Positions 9,138 through 19,452 of a DNA stretch of 64,000 nt are shown one piece after another; positions within the stretch are counted from its first letter, which is position 1; the number at the start of each line of letters is the position of its first letter. The notes beneath the pieces were generated by a model. The model was not told the origin of the DNA. It ran no database searches and saw nothing but the letters and a program-made list of their open reading frames with translations. This DNA comes from Polynucleobacter hallstattensis (GTDB lineage: Bacteria > Pseudomonadota > Gammaproteobacteria > Burkholderiales > Burkholderiaceae). The position numbers and the translations under genes were made by a program. Location of the stretch: positions 744,001-808,000 of the forward strand of contig NZ_JACVPO010000001.1 of assembly GCF_018881835.1 (NCBI RefSeq), given 5' to 3'.

Positions 9138-10601
9138 TTATCGCGGCAGAACGGATGACCCCATTAAAAACTCGTCTACTGCATGGGCAGCTTGTCGGCC
9201 TTCACGAATCGCCCAAACCACCAAAGACTGTCCACGGCGCATATCGCCAGCAGCAAATACCTTAGGAACGTTGGTTTGGTAAGCATTTTGGCCTTCAACT
9301 GTGGCTTTTGCATTCCCACGGGCATCTTTTTCAACACCGAAGGCATTGAGCACTTGCGCTGCTGGGGACACAAAGCCCATTGCCAAGAACACCAAATCTG
9401 CCTTAATTTCAAATTCAGAGTTTGGCATTTCTGTCATCTTGCCGTCTTTCCACTCCAAACGCACACAGATCAACTTTTCCAGTTTGCCGTCTTTACCTTC
9501 AAAACGCTTAGTCGCAACAGACCAATCGCGCTCACAACCCTCTTCGTGCGAAGAAGATGTACGCAATTTAGTTGGCCAATACGGCCATACCAAAGGTTTG
9601 TTTTCAGTCTCTGGTGGCTGCGGTAATAATTCAAACTGAGTAATTTTGGCAGCACCGTGACGATTGGATGTTCCCACACAATCAGATCCAGTATCGCCAC
9701 CGCCAATGACGATGACATGCTTATCAGCTGCAGAAATCTCATTTTTGAAATCGCCAGCGTTTTCTTTGTTCTGTGGAATCAAGAAATCCAAAGCATAGTG
9801 AACACCCTTCAACTCACGACCAGGCACTGGTAAATCACGGGGCTGCTCTGATCCACCACTAATGACAACGGCATCAAAATCTTTCATCAACTGATCAGGT
9901 GAAACTGTTTTTGTGGAGTAATTTTTTACTTCAGCGCCAATCGCCTCTTTACCCACAAATACACCCGTCTCAAACTTCACACCCTCGGCTTGCATTTGCT
10001 CTACACGACGGTCAATCAGCCATTTTTCCATTTTGAAATCAGGAATGCCGTAGCGCAATAACCCACCAACACGATCATTCTTTTCGAATACGGTCACGTC
10101 ATGGCCAACGCGCGCTAATTGTTGCGCAGTCGCCATGCCAGCTGGTCCACCACCAACGACAGCAACTTTTTTACCCGTTTTAATTTTAGGTAGCTGCGGC
10201 TTAACCCAACCATTTTCCCAGCCCTTATCAATAATGGCGTGTTCAATGGACTTAATACCAACTGCATCACTATTAATTCCTAAGGTGCAGGCGGCCTCAC
10301 AAGGTGCAGGACAGATGCGACCAGTGAACTCAGGGAAGTTATTGGTGGATTGCAAAACATCTAATGCATTCTTCCAGTCATCATGAAACACCAAATCATT
10401 GAAGTCAGGAATGATGTTGTTTACAGGACATCCGTTATTGCAAAATGGAATGCCGCAATCCATGCAACGTGCACCTTGCACCTTAGCTTCGTCATCTGTC
10501 AGTGCCGCAACAAACTCTTTGTAATGATGGAGGCGCTTAACGGGAGCTTCGTAGGTTTCATCTACGCGCTCAAACTCCATAAATCCAGTGACCTTACCCA
10601 T
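9138..10601 (-). CDS. gltD: Glutamate synthase (NADPH) small subunit
   Basis: The beta subunit of NADPH-glutamate synthase; it oxidises NADPH and passes electrons to GltB. N-terminal cysteine clusters for 4Fe-4S centres are visible at C46-C49-C54-C58 ([14 protein letters not shown]) and C97-C101-C105 (CPAPCEAAC). Then come an FAD-binding GGGPAG (150-155), the NADPH-binding GGGDTGSD, and a C-terminal FAD motif around [17 protein letters not shown]. The 487-residue length is standard. It follows gltB by 38 bp on the same strand, the usual gltBD arrangement. Confidence 0.97.
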   Translation of the reverse strand: MGKVTGFMEFERVDETYEAPVKRLHHYKEFVAALTDDEAKVQGARCMDCGIPFCNNGCPVNNIIPDFNDLVFHDDWKNALDVLQSTNNFPEFTGRICPAPCEAACTLGINSDAVGIKSIEHAIIDKGWENGWVKPQLPKIKTGKKVAVVGGGPAGMATAQQLARVGHDVTVFEKNDRVGGLLRYGIPDFKMEKWLIDRRVEQMQAEGVKFETGVFVGKEAIGAEVKNYSTKTVSPDQLMKDFDAVVISGGSEQPRDLPVPGRELKGVHYALDFLIPQNKENAGDFKNEISAADKHVIVIGGGDTGSDCVGTSNRHGAAKITQFELLPQPPETENKPLVWPYWPTKLRTSSSHEEGCERDWSVATKRFEGKDGKLEKLICVRLEWKDGKMTEMPNSEFEIKADLVFLAMGFVSPAAQVLNAFGVEKDARGNAKATVEGQNAYQTNVPKVFAAGDMRRGQSLVVWAIREGRQAAHAVDEFLMGSSVLPR

Positions 10602-10639
10602 ATCGAATCCTCAGTATCTTTTCTTAATATCTATCTTGA

Positions 10640-13600
10640 TTAAGCTGCAATAGTTTTGTTTTGTGCTTTTTCCCACAACTCGCCTAGAGCACGTTTGTAC
10701 TCAGTAGGTAGCACCTTCACAAAACGACCGCGAGCATTTTCCCAATCGGCTAAGAGTGCTTTAGCGCGCTCAGAACCAGTGTGACGGAAATGACGCTCGA
10801 TCAAGCCTTTCAAAATTTGCTCATCAGTCATGCGCTCGCCACCATCCTTCACGTCAACAGGGGCATGCCACTGTGACTGAGGCATTTGGGCAATCTGCTC
10901 AGCGGAAGGCAATACTTTCTCCAAAGTTGCCATACTGGTATTGCAGCGCTTTTCAAATAGGCCATCTTCGTCGTAAACATAAGCAATACCACCACTCATA
11001 CCTGCTGCAAAGTTACGGCCAGTTGCGCCCAACACCACCACAGTGCCACCAGTCATGTATTCACAACCGTGATCGCCAGTACCTTCAACCACCGTTGTGG
11101 CACCGGAGTTACGCACTGCGAAACGCTCGCCAGCCACACCGTTAAAGAATGCTTCACCGCCGATTGCACCATAGAGAACGGTATTACCAACAATGATGTT
11201 CTTGGCTGCATCACCACGGAACTCATGTGGCGCACGCACAATGACGCGTCCGCCTGATAAACCTTTACCAACGTAGTCATTACCATCGCCAACTAAGTCT
11301 AAGGTAATCCCGCGCGCTAAGAAGGCGGCGAAACTTTGGCCAGCAGTACCATTTAATTGAATATGGATAGTGTCATCTGGCAAACCAGCATGGCCATAAC
11401 GCTGAGCGATTTCTCCGGAGAGCATTGCGCCAACAGTGCGGTTTACATTCTTCACTGGAACAATGAATGAGACTTTCTCACCGCCTTGTAATGCGGGCTC
11501 ACTCTTCTCAATCAGAATGTTATCCAAGGCACTACCTAAGCCATGCTCCTGAGTCAGGATCTGGTAGCGGGGAGTATCTTTAGGAACATTAGGCTCGGCA
11601 AAAATCTTACTGAAATCCAAGCCATGTACTTTCCAGTTCTCAATACCCTTACGCGTATCCAAGAGATCAACGCGACCGATTAAATCATCAAACTTACGAA
11701 TGCCGAGTTGAGCCATGATCTCGCGCACTTCTTCAGCAATAAAGAAGAAGAAGTTCACAACGTGCTCTGGCTTACCAGAGAACTTTTTACGCAACTCAGG
11801 ATCTTGTGTAGCAACACCAACTGGGCAGGTATTCAAATGACACTTACGCATCATGATGCAACCTTCAACAACTAATGGTGCTGTTGCAAAACCAAACTCA
11901 TCTGCACCTAATAAAGCGCCGATCACGACATCACGACCAGTTTTCATTTGGCCATCAGCTTGCACACGAATACGGCTTCGCAAACCATTGAGCACTAATG
12001 TTTGTTGAGTTTCAGCCAAGCCTAGTTCCCATGGGGAACCAGCATGCTTAATAGAAGATAGTGGAGATGCGCCTGTACCGCCATCATGTCCAGCGATCAC
12101 TACGTGATCGGCTTTCGCCTTAGCCACACCGGCGGCAATCGTACCGACACCGACTTCAGAAACTAACTTCACAGATACATCAGCCGCTGGGTTCACGTTC
12201 TTCAGATCGTGAATCAACTGTGCGATATCTTCAATCGAGTAAATATCGTGGTGCGGGGGAGGAGAAATCAAACCAACACCTGGGACGGAGAAGCGCAGCT
12301 TACCGATGTAGTCAGAGACTTTACCGCCCGGCAATTGGCCACCTTCACCAGGCTTAGCACCCTGAGCCATCTTGATCTGAATCTGATCAGCAGAGCGCAG
12401 ATATTCAGTGGTAACCCCGAAGCGACCGGAAGCAACCTGCTTAATTCTGGAGCGCAATGAATCACCATCTAGCAAAGGAATGTTTGCTTCAACAACATCG
12501 TCACCCAAAATACTCGCTAAAGTCTCACCCTTCTTAATTGGAATGCCTTTAAGTTCATTCACATAACGGTTTGGATCTTCTCCACCCTCACCAGTATTAG
12601 ACTTGCCGCCAATCCGGTTCATCGCAATTGCTAAGGTAGCATGCGCCTCAGTAGAGATAGAACCTAAAGACATCGCACCTGTTGCAAAACGTTTAACGAT
12701 TTCTTTTGCAGGCTCGACCTCATCCAATGGAATCGCTTTAGCTGGGTCAAGCTTGAACTCAAACAAACCACGCAATGTCATCTGGCGCTTAGTTTGGTCA
12801 TTAATCAGATTGGCATACTCTTTATAAGTTTGATAGCCCTTATCAATACCAGCACGGGTGGAGTGCTGCAACTTCGCAATCGTATCCGGAGTCCACATGT
12901 GGTCCTCACCACGGATACGGAAGGCATATTCACCTCCAGCCTCGAGCATGTTGGTCAAAACAGGATCATTACCAAATGCAGACTGATGCATGCGCAAGGC
13001 TTCCTCAGCCACCTCAAATACACCGATACCACCTACCTTAGATGGAGTGCCTTTGAAGTAATGATCAATCACATCCTTATTCAAACCAATCGCTTCAAAA
13101 ATCTGTGAGCCGGTATAGGACATGTAAGTAGAGATACCCATTTTGGACATTACTTTTTGTAATCCCTTACCAACCGCTTTCACAAAATTCTTGACCGCTT
13201 TTTCTGCCGACAGGTCACCAGACAAACCTTTAGCCATCTCAGCCAAGGTTTCCATTGCTAAGTACGGATGAACCGCTTCAGCACCATAACCAGCCAAGAG
13301 TGCGAAATGATGTGTCTCACGCGCGCTACCGGTTTCAACTACGAGTCCAACGCTGGTGCGCAAACCTTTTTCAACCAAGTGCTGATGAATGGCTGAAGTT
13401 GCCAATAATGCCGGAATAGCCACATGCTGCTCATCAACCTGACGATCGCTCACGATCAAGATGTTGTAACCAGAGCGAACAGCATCAGCAGCCTCAGCAC
13501 ACAAGGATGCTAGGCGAGCTTCAATACCAGCCTTGCCCCAGGATGCTGGGTAGCAAATATCCAACTCATATGAGCGGAACTTACCGTTGGTGTAGTGACC

Positions 13601-15385
13601 GATATGACGAATCTTGGTCATATCGTCGAAATCTAAAATCGGCTGATTCACTTCCAAGCGCATTGGGGGATTGATATTGTTGGTATCCAACAAATTCGGC
13701 TTAGGTCCAATGAAAGACACCAAAGACATCACCATGTTTTCACGGATAGAGTCAATCGGCGGATTGGTTACCTGTGCAAATAATTGCTTAAAGTAGTTAT
13801 ACAGTGGCTTGTTCTTATTAGAGAGTACGGCTAGTGGGCTATCGTTACCCATTGAGCCAATTGCCTCTTCACCATTCATCGCCATTGGTGCCATGAGGTA
13901 CTTGATGTCCTCTTGGGTATAACCGAAAGCTTGTTGACGATCTAATAGTTTTGCAGTCGGTCGAATAGTATTTTTCTCATCTACTAAATCTGCCTTGCTG
14001 GCATCGACTTCATCGAGCTTTACACGTACTGCATCGATCCAGCTCTTATATGGCTTAGCTTTAGAAACAGCATCTTTCAATTCCACGTCATCAATAATGC
14101 GGCCTTGCTCCATATCAATCATGAACATCTTGCCTGGTTGCAAGCGCCACTTCTGAACGATCTTATTCTCTGGAATTGGCAGAACACCAGCCTCTGAGCC
14201 CATGATGACTAGATCATCATCTGTTACGTAATAACGCGCTGGACGTAAACCATTACGGTCTAAGGTTGCGCCAATCTGGCGACCATCTGTAAAGGCCATA
14301 GCTGCTGGGCCATCCCATGGCTCCATCATTGCAGCGTGGTACTCATAGAATGCGCGACGATTTTCATCCATCAATGTGTGCTGTTCCCACGCCTCTGGAA
14401 TCATCATCATCATTGCTTGTGCCAATGGATAGCCTGACATGACTAATAACTCTAAACAGTTATCAAAACAGGCTGTATCAGATTGACCTGGATAGATGAG
14501 TGGCCATAATTTTTTAAGATCATCACCAAGTACTGGTGAGCTGATTGCGCCCTCCCGTGCATTGACCCAGTTGACGTTGCCTTTAACAGTATTGATCTCA
14601 CCGTTGTGCGCAATCATGCGATATGGGTGAGCTAACTCCCAAGCAGGGAAAGTATTGGTGGAGAAACGCTGATGCACTAAAGCTAATGCGGATACAGTGC
14701 GAGAGTCTTGTAAGTCTTTGTAATACGCCCCTACCTGGTTAGCCAATAGCAAACCCTTATAAACAATGGTGCGTGCTGACATCGATGCAACAAAATATTC
14801 TTTACCGTGCTTCAGATGCAAATCTTGAATTGCATGGCTTGCAGTTTTACGAATCACATACAACTTACGCTCAAGTGCATCTGTAGTCATGATGTCGCGG
14901 CCGCGACCAATAAATATCTGACGAATGAATGGCTCGGTCATTTGCACTGTTGGAGACATTGGCAGCTTTACATCAACCGGAACATCCCTCCAACCTAAAA
15001 CAACTTGACCCTCCAAGCGAACTGTACGCTCTAGCTCTTGTTCACAAGCTAGACGCGATGCCTGTTCTTTTGGCAGGAAAATCATTCCAACGCCGTATTC
15101 ACCAAATGGAGGTAACTCGATACCTTGCTTTGCCATCTCTTCGCGATATAAGGTATCCGGGACTTGGATCAAAATTCCTGCGCCGTCGCCCATCAGCGGA
15201 TCAGCACCTACAGCACCCCGGTGATCTAAGTTCTCCAGAATTTGCAATCCTTGAGCAACAATCTCATGTGACTTCTTGCCCTTGATGTGGGCAACGAATC
15301 CTACGCCGCAAGCGTCATGCTCATTTTGTGGATCGTATAGACCCTGCGCGATTGGACGAAGGTCTGTATTTATGTGTGTAGTCAT
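10640..15385 (-). CDS. gltB: Glutamate synthase (NADPH) large subunit
   Basis: The alpha subunit of glutamate synthase; it makes glutamate from glutamine and 2-oxoglutarate and is central to ammonia assimilation. From the ATG at 15385 the product is 1581 residues. The nucleophilic cysteine is Cys26 in EHDACGVGF, so a short propeptide is expected to be cleaved to expose it, as known for the family. The amidotransferase, central, FMN-binding ([41 protein letters not shown]) and C-terminal GXGXG ([19 protein letters not shown]) domains are intact, with a cysteine cluster [15 protein letters not shown] for the 3Fe-4S centre. The frame stays open to 15484, but that extension reads through the promoter and an inverted repeat and is not believed. 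Confidence 0.97.
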   Translation of the reverse strand: MTTHINTDLRPIAQGLYDPQNEHDACGVGFVAHIKGKKSHEIVAQGLQILENLDHRGAVGADPLMGDGAGILIQVPDTLYREEMAKQGIELPPFGEYGVGMIFLPKEQASRLACEQELERTVRLEGQVVLGWRDVPVDVKLPMSPTVQMTEPFIRQIFIGRGRDIMTTDALERKLYVIRKTASHAIQDLHLKHGKEYFVASMSARTIVYKGLLLANQVGAYYKDLQDSRTVSALALVHQRFSTNTFPAWELAHPYRMIAHNGEINTVKGNVNWVNAREGAISSPVLGDDLKKLWPLIYPGQSDTACFDNCLELLVMSGYPLAQAMMMMIPEAWEQHTLMDENRRAFYEYHAAMMEPWDGPAAMAFTDGRQIGATLDRNGLRPARYYVTDDDLVIMGSEAGVLPIPENKIVQKWRLQPGKMFMIDMEQGRIIDDVELKDAVSKAKPYKSWIDAVRVKLDEVDASKADLVDEKNTIRPTAKLLDRQQAFGYTQEDIKYLMAPMAMNGEEAIGSMGNDSPLAVLSNKNKPLYNYFKQLFAQVTNPPIDSIRENMVMSLVSFIGPKPNLLDTNNINPPMRLEVNQPILDFDDMTKIRHIGHYTNGKFRSYELDICYPASWGKAGIEARLASLCAEAADAVRSGYNILIVSDRQVDEQHVAIPALLATSAIHQHLVEKGLRTSVGLVVETGSARETHHFALLAGYGAEAVHPYLAMETLAEMAKGLSGDLSAEKAVKNFVKAVGKGLQKVMSKMGISTYMSYTGSQIFEAIGLNKDVIDHYFKGTPSKVGGIGVFEVAEEALRMHQSAFGNDPVLTNMLEAGGEYAFRIRGEDHMWTPDTIAKLQHSTRAGIDKGYQTYKEYANLINDQTKRQMTLRGLFEFKLDPAKAIPLDEVEPAKEIVKRFATGAMSLGSISTEAHATLAIAMNRIGGKSNTGEGGEDPNRYVNELKGIPIKKGETLASILGDDVVEANIPLLDGDSLRSRIKQVASGRFGVTTEYLRSADQIQIKMAQGAKPGEGGQLPGGKVSDYIGKLRFSVPGVGLISPPPHHDIYSIEDIAQLIHDLKNVNPAADVSVKLVSEVGVGTIAAGVAKAKADHVVIAGHDGGTGASPLSSIKHAGSPWELGLAETQQTLVLNGLRSRIRVQADGQMKTGRDVVIGALLGADEFGFATAPLVVEGCIMMRKCHLNTCPVGVATQDPELRKKFSGKPEHVVNFFFFIAEEVREIMAQLGIRKFDDLIGRVDLLDTRKGIENWKVHGLDFSKIFAEPNVPKDTPRYQILTQEHGLGSALDNILIEKSEPALQGGEKVSFIVPVKNVNRTVGAMLSGEIAQRYGHAGLPDDTIHIQLNGTAGQSFAAFLARGITLDLVGDGNDYVGKGLSGGRVIVRAPHEFRGDAAKNIIVGNTVLYGAIGGEAFFNGVAGERFAVRNSGATTVVEGTGDHGCEYMTGGTVVVLGATGRNFAAGMSGGIAYVYDEDGLFEKRCNTSMATLEKVLPSAEQIAQMPQSQWHAPVDVKDGGERMTDEQILKGLIERHFRHTGSERAKALLADWENARGRFVKVLPTEYKRALGELWEKAQNKTIAA

Positions 15386-15430
15386 AGTATTTCCGCTTGC
15401 CCTAAGGGCCTGATTACTTTTGGAGGATCT

Positions 15431-15459
15431 AATATAGGGGAATACCCATATTGAAGCAA
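15431..15459 (-). promoter_or_regulatory. Candidate sigma70 promoter of gltBD
   Basis: On the minus strand, -35 TTGCTT (15454-15459) and -10 TATATT (15431-15436) are separated by exactly 17 bp. This predicts a start near 15424 and a leader of roughly 40 nt to the gltB ATG at 15385. It lies between the start codon and the inverted repeat at 15470-15534. It is a pattern match only, with no operator recognised. Confidence 0.5.
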
Positions 15460-15469
15460 TAGAAATAAA

Positions 15470-15534
15470 ATGACTCTGTCCCATTTAAATTAAGAGGTAG
15501 TCGAAATAAATCCATATAAAAGGGACAGAGTCAT
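15470..15534. repeat. Perfect 13-bp inverted repeat next to the RAYT gene
   Basis: ATGACTCTGTCCC at 15470-15482 is the exact reverse complement of GGGACAGAGTCAT at 15522-15534, with 39 bp between. The pair lies 45 bp downstream of the RAYT transposase stop and about 10 bp upstream of the gltB -35. The GGGACAGAGTCAT motif resembles the termini that accompany REP-associated tyrosine transposases, so it is probably the cognate element of this transposase. That link is inferred from position and from memory of similar motifs. Confidence 0.75.
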
Positions 15535-15579
15535 AATGTAATGACGGTGAGGCTAACGACAGAACCTCTTGAAGAAGCT

Positions 15580-16284
15580 CTAAGCTATTGAATTAGTTAA
15601 ATTTAATTTTTTAGGTCGTCCACGGCGCCGTATTAATGCCTGCTCAGGATTATCTTTAAATAGCTTTTTTGCATAAGCATCGCTTATCCACGGCTTAGAC
15701 CTCACCAGAGCCTCGGTAATTTGACGATCTTCCCAGTGAGGCGCACCCTCTTTCACAAATGCCGCCCAAGTCATTTGCCTCTCAAAAGGAGTATTACCCA
15801 AACTCCAAAAGTGCTGATGGTCAACCAACCAAGGCTCTGCATTACCGCCAATGTGGGAAGCAAAGCTAGTCCAAGTGGAAGCCTGCGGGCTTGACTCAAA
15901 ACCAGACCTTACGGGATTGAGTTCAATGAAGCGTTGGCAGCGTAAAAAATAATCTGGATCTATTAAGGAGGAGCGGTAGCGTCCCTCCCAAATCGTTCCC
16001 GAACGTTGCTGCTGTTGATTGAAATACTGGGCATAACGCCTACCTAGGGATTGCATTGTTTTTGCAAGCGAGTCTGCATTCTGGGGAGTCATTAAGAGAT
16101 GCACATGATTTGGCATCAAGGCAAATGCATGCACTGCACTGCCAAATTGTTTGGTAGCCTCTCGTAACCAATCTAAATAGATGCGGCGGTCTGGATCACC
16201 AAAAAAAAGTGTTTCTCGATTATTACCTCGAACCATCACATGCATTGCTTGACCGGGAATGATGGTTCGCGCTTGCCTTGCCAT
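15580..16284 (-). CDS. REP-associated tyrosine transposase (RAYT, IS200-like Y1 family)
   Basis: A 234-residue HUH/Y1 single-strand transposase. It has the start-proximal RTIIPGQAMHVMVRGNNRE block, the metal-binding His pair H60-V61-H62 in MPNHVHLL, and the GTIWEGRYRSSLIDPDYFLRCQRFIELNPVRSG region with a candidate catalytic Tyr112. Unlike IS200/IS605 TnpA (about 150 residues) it carries a long C-terminal extension ending in an AT-hook-like RRRGRPKK (219-226), as many RAYTs do. It is intact. It sits between mrcA (12 bp upstream on the same strand) and gltB, with no accessory TnpB. RAYTs are usually single-copy, domesticated-looking genes linked to small palindromic repeats; here the 13-bp inverted repeat lies just downstream. 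Confidence 0.92.
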   Translation of the reverse strand: MARQARTIIPGQAMHVMVRGNNRETLFFGDPDRRIYLDWLREATKQFGSAVHAFALMPNHVHLLMTPQNADSLAKTMQSLGRRYAQYFNQQQQRSGTIWEGRYRSSLIDPDYFLRCQRFIELNPVRSGFESSPQASTWTSFASHIGGNAEPWLVDHQHFWSLGNTPFERQMTWAAFVKEGAPHWEDRQITEALVRSKPWISDAYAKKLFKDNPEQALIRRRGRPKKLNLTNSIA

Positions 16285-16288
16285 TGCT

Positions 16289-16309
16289 AAAACGAACTAC
16301 TGCAGTTCG
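16289..16309 (-). terminator. Weak hairpin with T4 at the end of mrcA
   Basis: CGAACT and AGTTCG form a 6-bp stem with a 5-nt loop that includes the mrcA stop codon, followed on the minus strand by TTTT just before the RAYT start codon. It is short and low in GC, so at best a leaky terminator that would shield the RAYT gene from mrcA transcription. Confidence 0.3.
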
Positions 16310-18633
16310 CGCACACCGCCGTTATTAGAAAACTCAGGAATAAACCAATCACCATCCAACTGCGTGACACCCGTAGGTACTTCGCGTGCTTGTTGTGGCA
16401 CATCCCTCAAGGCGGTACTCATGTATGAGATCCACATTGGTAAAGCGAGACCTCCACCAGTTTCGCGATCACCCAAACTTGCGGGTTTATCAAAACCAAT
16501 CCAAGCAATTGCAACTACCTTCGGGTTATATCCCGCAAACCAAGCATCGTGCGACTCATTGGTAGTACCTGTTTTACCAGCGATATCATTCCGGCCTAGT
16601 TTCGCTCTCGCACTAGCTGCAGTACCGGTTTTCGTAACTTCTTGCAACATACTGTCCATCACAAAAGAAGTTCTTGCATCTAACACGCGAGGAGCATCTT
16701 CACGCGCATGAGTAGGCTTGGCCTCGAACAGTACCGTGCCTTTTGAATCCGTCATCTTATTAATTAAGTAGGGATCTACACGATAGCCCCCATTAGCAAA
16801 AACACTGTAAGCAGATGCCATTTGCAAAGGTGTAACAGAACCTGCACCCAAAGCCATTGTTAAATAAGGTGGGTGCTTCTCTGCTTCAAACCCAAAACGT
16901 TGAATATAGTCTTGAGCATAAGATGGCCCGATAGTCCGAATTAATCGTACTGAAACCAAGTTTTTCGATTTTGCTAAAGCAGTGCGTAAGCGCATTAAGC
17001 CCTCATACTTACCATCGTAGTTCTTGGGCTCCCAAGCTTGACTCCCTGTTTCCAAGCCACCAATAGATAGCGGTGCATCATTCACCATCGTGCTCGGAGA
17101 AAAACCTTTCTCGATCGCAGCTGCATAAATAAATGGTTTAAAAGAGGAGCCCGGTTGGCGTTGAGCCTGAGTGACGTGATTAAATTTATTTCGACGGAAA
17201 TCAAAGCCACCCACTAAAGAGAGAATCGCGCCCGTCTCAGCATTCATTGAAACAAAGGCAGCTTCGACTTGAGGTAACTGCGCCAACTTCCAAACCCCAC
17301 CATCCGACAGCAACCTAACAATCGCACCAGGACGCAAACGTTTTTTTGGTTGAGTGCTATCAGTTAAAGCGGCGGCGGCAAGCTTCATACTCTCGCCCTT
17401 TATGGTGATCGTATCTCCCGTAGAAATCATCACCTGCATTTCTTTTGGCTTGATATCGAGCACAACGCCAGACTGTAAATCATCCAACTGTGGATAAGCC
17501 AACAAAGCTTCGTCAATTGCACGTTGACGCTTCACCGTATCTTCTGGCAAATCAATGAAGCCCTCGGGACCACGATATGCATGACGTAAGTCGTATTCAA
17601 AAATACCACGGCGTACTGCTTTATATGCGGCGTCTTGGTCAGCCCTCAAGATCGTGGTGTATACATCTATTCCCTGGGAATAGATTGCCTCGCCATATTG
17701 CGTAATCAAGAGCTGCCGAACCATCTCAGCAGGAAAATCTGCGCGAGTACTAAATTCATTGCCAAGACCACGGATATGCAACTCTTCAGCCATGGCGATT
17801 TGATATTGTTCGGGGGTGATATACGATAAATCACGCATACGCTGCAAAATATATTCCTGTCGAATTTTGGCGCGCCGAAAATTGCTCACAGGGTTGTATG
17901 CCGATGGTGCTTTTGGCAAGCCAGCCAACATCGCTGATTCAGCAATCGTAATGTCTTTTAGCTCTTTACCAAAGTAGATTTGAGCTGCACTAGAAAATCC
18001 ATAAGCTCTTTGCCCCAAAAAGATCTGATTCATATAAATCTCAAGAATCTTGTCTTTACTTAATTGGGACTCAATTTCCCAGGCTAAGAGAACCTCATAA
18101 ATCTTACGGCTGAAGGTTTTCTCATTGCTGAGGAAGAAATTCCGCGCCACTTGCATTGTGATGGTTGATGCACCTTGGGAAAGATTACCCCGTAAATTGG
18201 TGAGCGTAGCCCTCAGGATGCCTACGTAGTCCACTCCACCATGAGAGTAAAAGCGATCATCTTCAATGGCTAAAACTGCATTGCGCATACTCATTGGGAT
18301 TTCATTTAAAGGGATTACCTTACGGCGCTCCTCCCCAAACTCACCTATGAGAACTTTATCAGCCGTATAGATACGTAATGGTGTTTTGGGGTTGTAATCA
18401 ATCAAGGCTGAAATCTTTGGCAGATTCGGCTTTGCTACTAAGAAGGCATATCCCAATAACAATGTAAGCACCACTGCAAAAACCATACTAATGATCAGAA
18501 GTGCCTTGATAAGCGGATTGCTTCCGGATTTATTGGACGAGAATGGCTCTCCTCTTGGCTGACCGGGACGTCTATCAGGTTGTCGGTTGAATCGCCCGTT
18601 TAATGGCGGCTTGTCTTTTGGGGGGAGAGCCAT
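16297..18633 (-). CDS. mrcA: Penicillin-binding protein 1A (bifunctional transglycosylase/transpeptidase)
   Basis: Class A PBP that polymerises and cross-links peptidoglycan on the outer face of the inner membrane. The 778 residues comprise a basic, Pro/Arg-rich cytoplasmic tail (1-42), one transmembrane helix (about 43-67), a glycosyltransferase domain with catalytic E124 in IEDDRFYSHGG, an OB-like insert, and a transpeptidase domain with S496-x-x-K (SSFK), S556-K-N and K687-TGT. All active-site motifs are intact. There is no Shine-Dalgarno before the ATG, an in-frame TGA lies two codons upstream, and a perfect TATAAT sits 8-13 bp before the ATG. It is divergent from the secretin locus, as mrcA is from the pil operon in many betaproteobacteria. 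Confidence 0.97.
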   Translation of the reverse strand: MALPPKDKPPLNGRFNRQPDRRPGQPRGEPFSSNKSGSNPLIKALLIISMVFAVVLTLLLGYAFLVAKPNLPKISALIDYNPKTPLRIYTADKVLIGEFGEERRKVIPLNEIPMSMRNAVLAIEDDRFYSHGGVDYVGILRATLTNLRGNLSQGASTITMQVARNFFLSNEKTFSRKIYEVLLAWEIESQLSKDKILEIYMNQIFLGQRAYGFSSAAQIYFGKELKDITIAESAMLAGLPKAPSAYNPVSNFRRAKIRQEYILQRMRDLSYITPEQYQIAMAEELHIRGLGNEFSTRADFPAEMVRQLLITQYGEAIYSQGIDVYTTILRADQDAAYKAVRRGIFEYDLRHAYRGPEGFIDLPEDTVKRQRAIDEALLAYPQLDDLQSGVVLDIKPKEMQVMISTGDTITIKGESMKLAAAALTDSTQPKKRLRPGAIVRLLSDGGVWKLAQLPQVEAAFVSMNAETGAILSLVGGFDFRRNKFNHVTQAQRQPGSSFKPFIYAAAIEKGFSPSTMVNDAPLSIGGLETGSQAWEPKNYDGKYEGLMRLRTALAKSKNLVSVRLIRTIGPSYAQDYIQRFGFEAEKHPPYLTMALGAGSVTPLQMASAYSVFANGGYRVDPYLINKMTDSKGTVLFEAKPTHAREDAPRVLDARTSFVMDSMLQEVTKTGTAASARAKLGRNDIAGKTGTTNESHDAWFAGYNPKVVAIAWIGFDKPASLGDRETGGGLALPMWISYMSTALRDVPQQAREVPTGVTQLDGDWFIPEFSNNGGVRELQ

Positions 18634-18640
18634 AGTTCAA

Positions 18641-18646
18641 ATTATA
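18641..18646 (-). promoter_or_regulatory. Perfect TATAAT -10 box abutting the mrcA start codon
   Basis: TATAAT reads on the minus strand with its 3' end 7 nt from the mrcA ATG (18633). A normal transcription start would fall at or next to the A of the ATG. No convincing -35 lies 16-19 bp upstream. Either the mrcA message is leaderless or this is a chance match and the true promoter lies further upstream. Confidence 0.35.
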
Positions 18647-18771
18647 GGGTGCTTACGTAATTCGCCCTCTAGGGCTAAAACCTGTCATTTAAATGCCCGC
18701 TTAGTGCTTTTCTGACGCTCAATTCCGCCTTCTCTGATCGCTTTTCCCATCCCCGGGAAGAACAATTAGGC

Positions 18772-19452
18772 ATGCCACCACGCCACATTTCCCCCCAATC
18801 TTTTGATGACATTCTGAGTGAGCTGGGAGACGACCCCGCCATCCCAGATCCCCATGGAATTCGTAAAACCTCCCCTCCACTCGGGATGGATGCATCGCCC
18901 CAAACTAAGACTCCAAAGCCCTCTTTTTCTACTAAGCCACTCCAAGTAAAGGGGCTTAATTTCAGTCCTATTTGGATCTTTGGTGGCGCCTTATTAGTCT
19001 GTGGAATTAGCCTCTTTTTTTTCTTTGAATCCAACCAGTCTGGGGCTGAACAGGAAATACACGTCCTTCAAAGTCAATTTGTAACCCTCAAAGAAGAATT
19101 AAAATCCTCTCAGGATGAGTGGCATTCTGAGCGAGAAGATCTATATGAAGTAATAGATAAATTAGAAGTGAGTATTCACTCAATTGAGATAAAACCACCA
19201 ATACAAGCCACTCAAAGCAAGCCTGCCACTATCCCGCATGAAGCAGAGCTTGGTCGCTGGCGGTTTTTAGGTATCACTCGTATGGGGACTGCAGAGCAGG
19301 CTTTTTTTCACACTGGGAAATCTACAAAGATGGTGGCTAAGGGGGATTTGGCTATAGGGGAATGGCGCATGACCCAAGCTGAAAAAGAGCTGGCTATCTT
19401 GACGCATCCCAAAGGTAAATCCATCACCCTTAAATCTACCAACTCAGAGTGA
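18772..19452 (+). CDS. Single-pass membrane protein with coiled coil and PilP/GspC-like C-terminus, secretin partner (inferred)
   Basis: I do not recognise this 226-residue protein as a named family. Visible parts are a polar, Pro-rich cytoplasmic N-terminus (1-62), one transmembrane helix (about 66-87, ending FFFFE), a Glu/Lys/Gln-rich coiled-coil stretch (about 93-137), a Pro/Thr linker, and a compact C-terminal domain (about 160-222) with the rhythm LGRWRFLGITRMG...MVAKGDLAIGEWRMTQ. That rhythm resembles the small beta-barrel of PilP and the GspC homology region, which dock on secretin N-domains. The stop overlaps the GTG start of the secretin gene, so coupling is likely. A role as inner-membrane clamp for the short secretin is inference. 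A frame on the opposite strand at the same place is a shadow. Confidence 0.72.
   Translation: MPPRHISPQSFDDILSELGDDPAIPDPHGIRKTSPPLGMDASPQTKTPKPSFSTKPLQVKGLNFSPIWIFGGALLVCGISLFFFFESNQSGAEQEIHVLQSQFVTLKEELKSSQDEWHSEREDLYEVIDKLEVSIHSIEIKPPIQATQSKPATIPHEAELGRWRFLGITRMGTAEQAFFHTGKSTKMVAKGDLAIGEWRMTQAEKELAILTHPKGKSITLKSTNSE

Noticed and set aside
15386..15484. N-terminal 33-codon extension of gltB
   Set aside because: It runs through the candidate promoter and begins inside the inverted repeat; the ATG at 15385 gives the normal short propeptide before the catalytic Cys.
18675..19034. 119-codon minus-strand frame opposite the start of the secretin-partner gene
   Set aside because: The plus-strand frame has a clear transmembrane helix, coiled coil and an overlap with the secretin start, while this frame has no family features and no ribosome-binding site.
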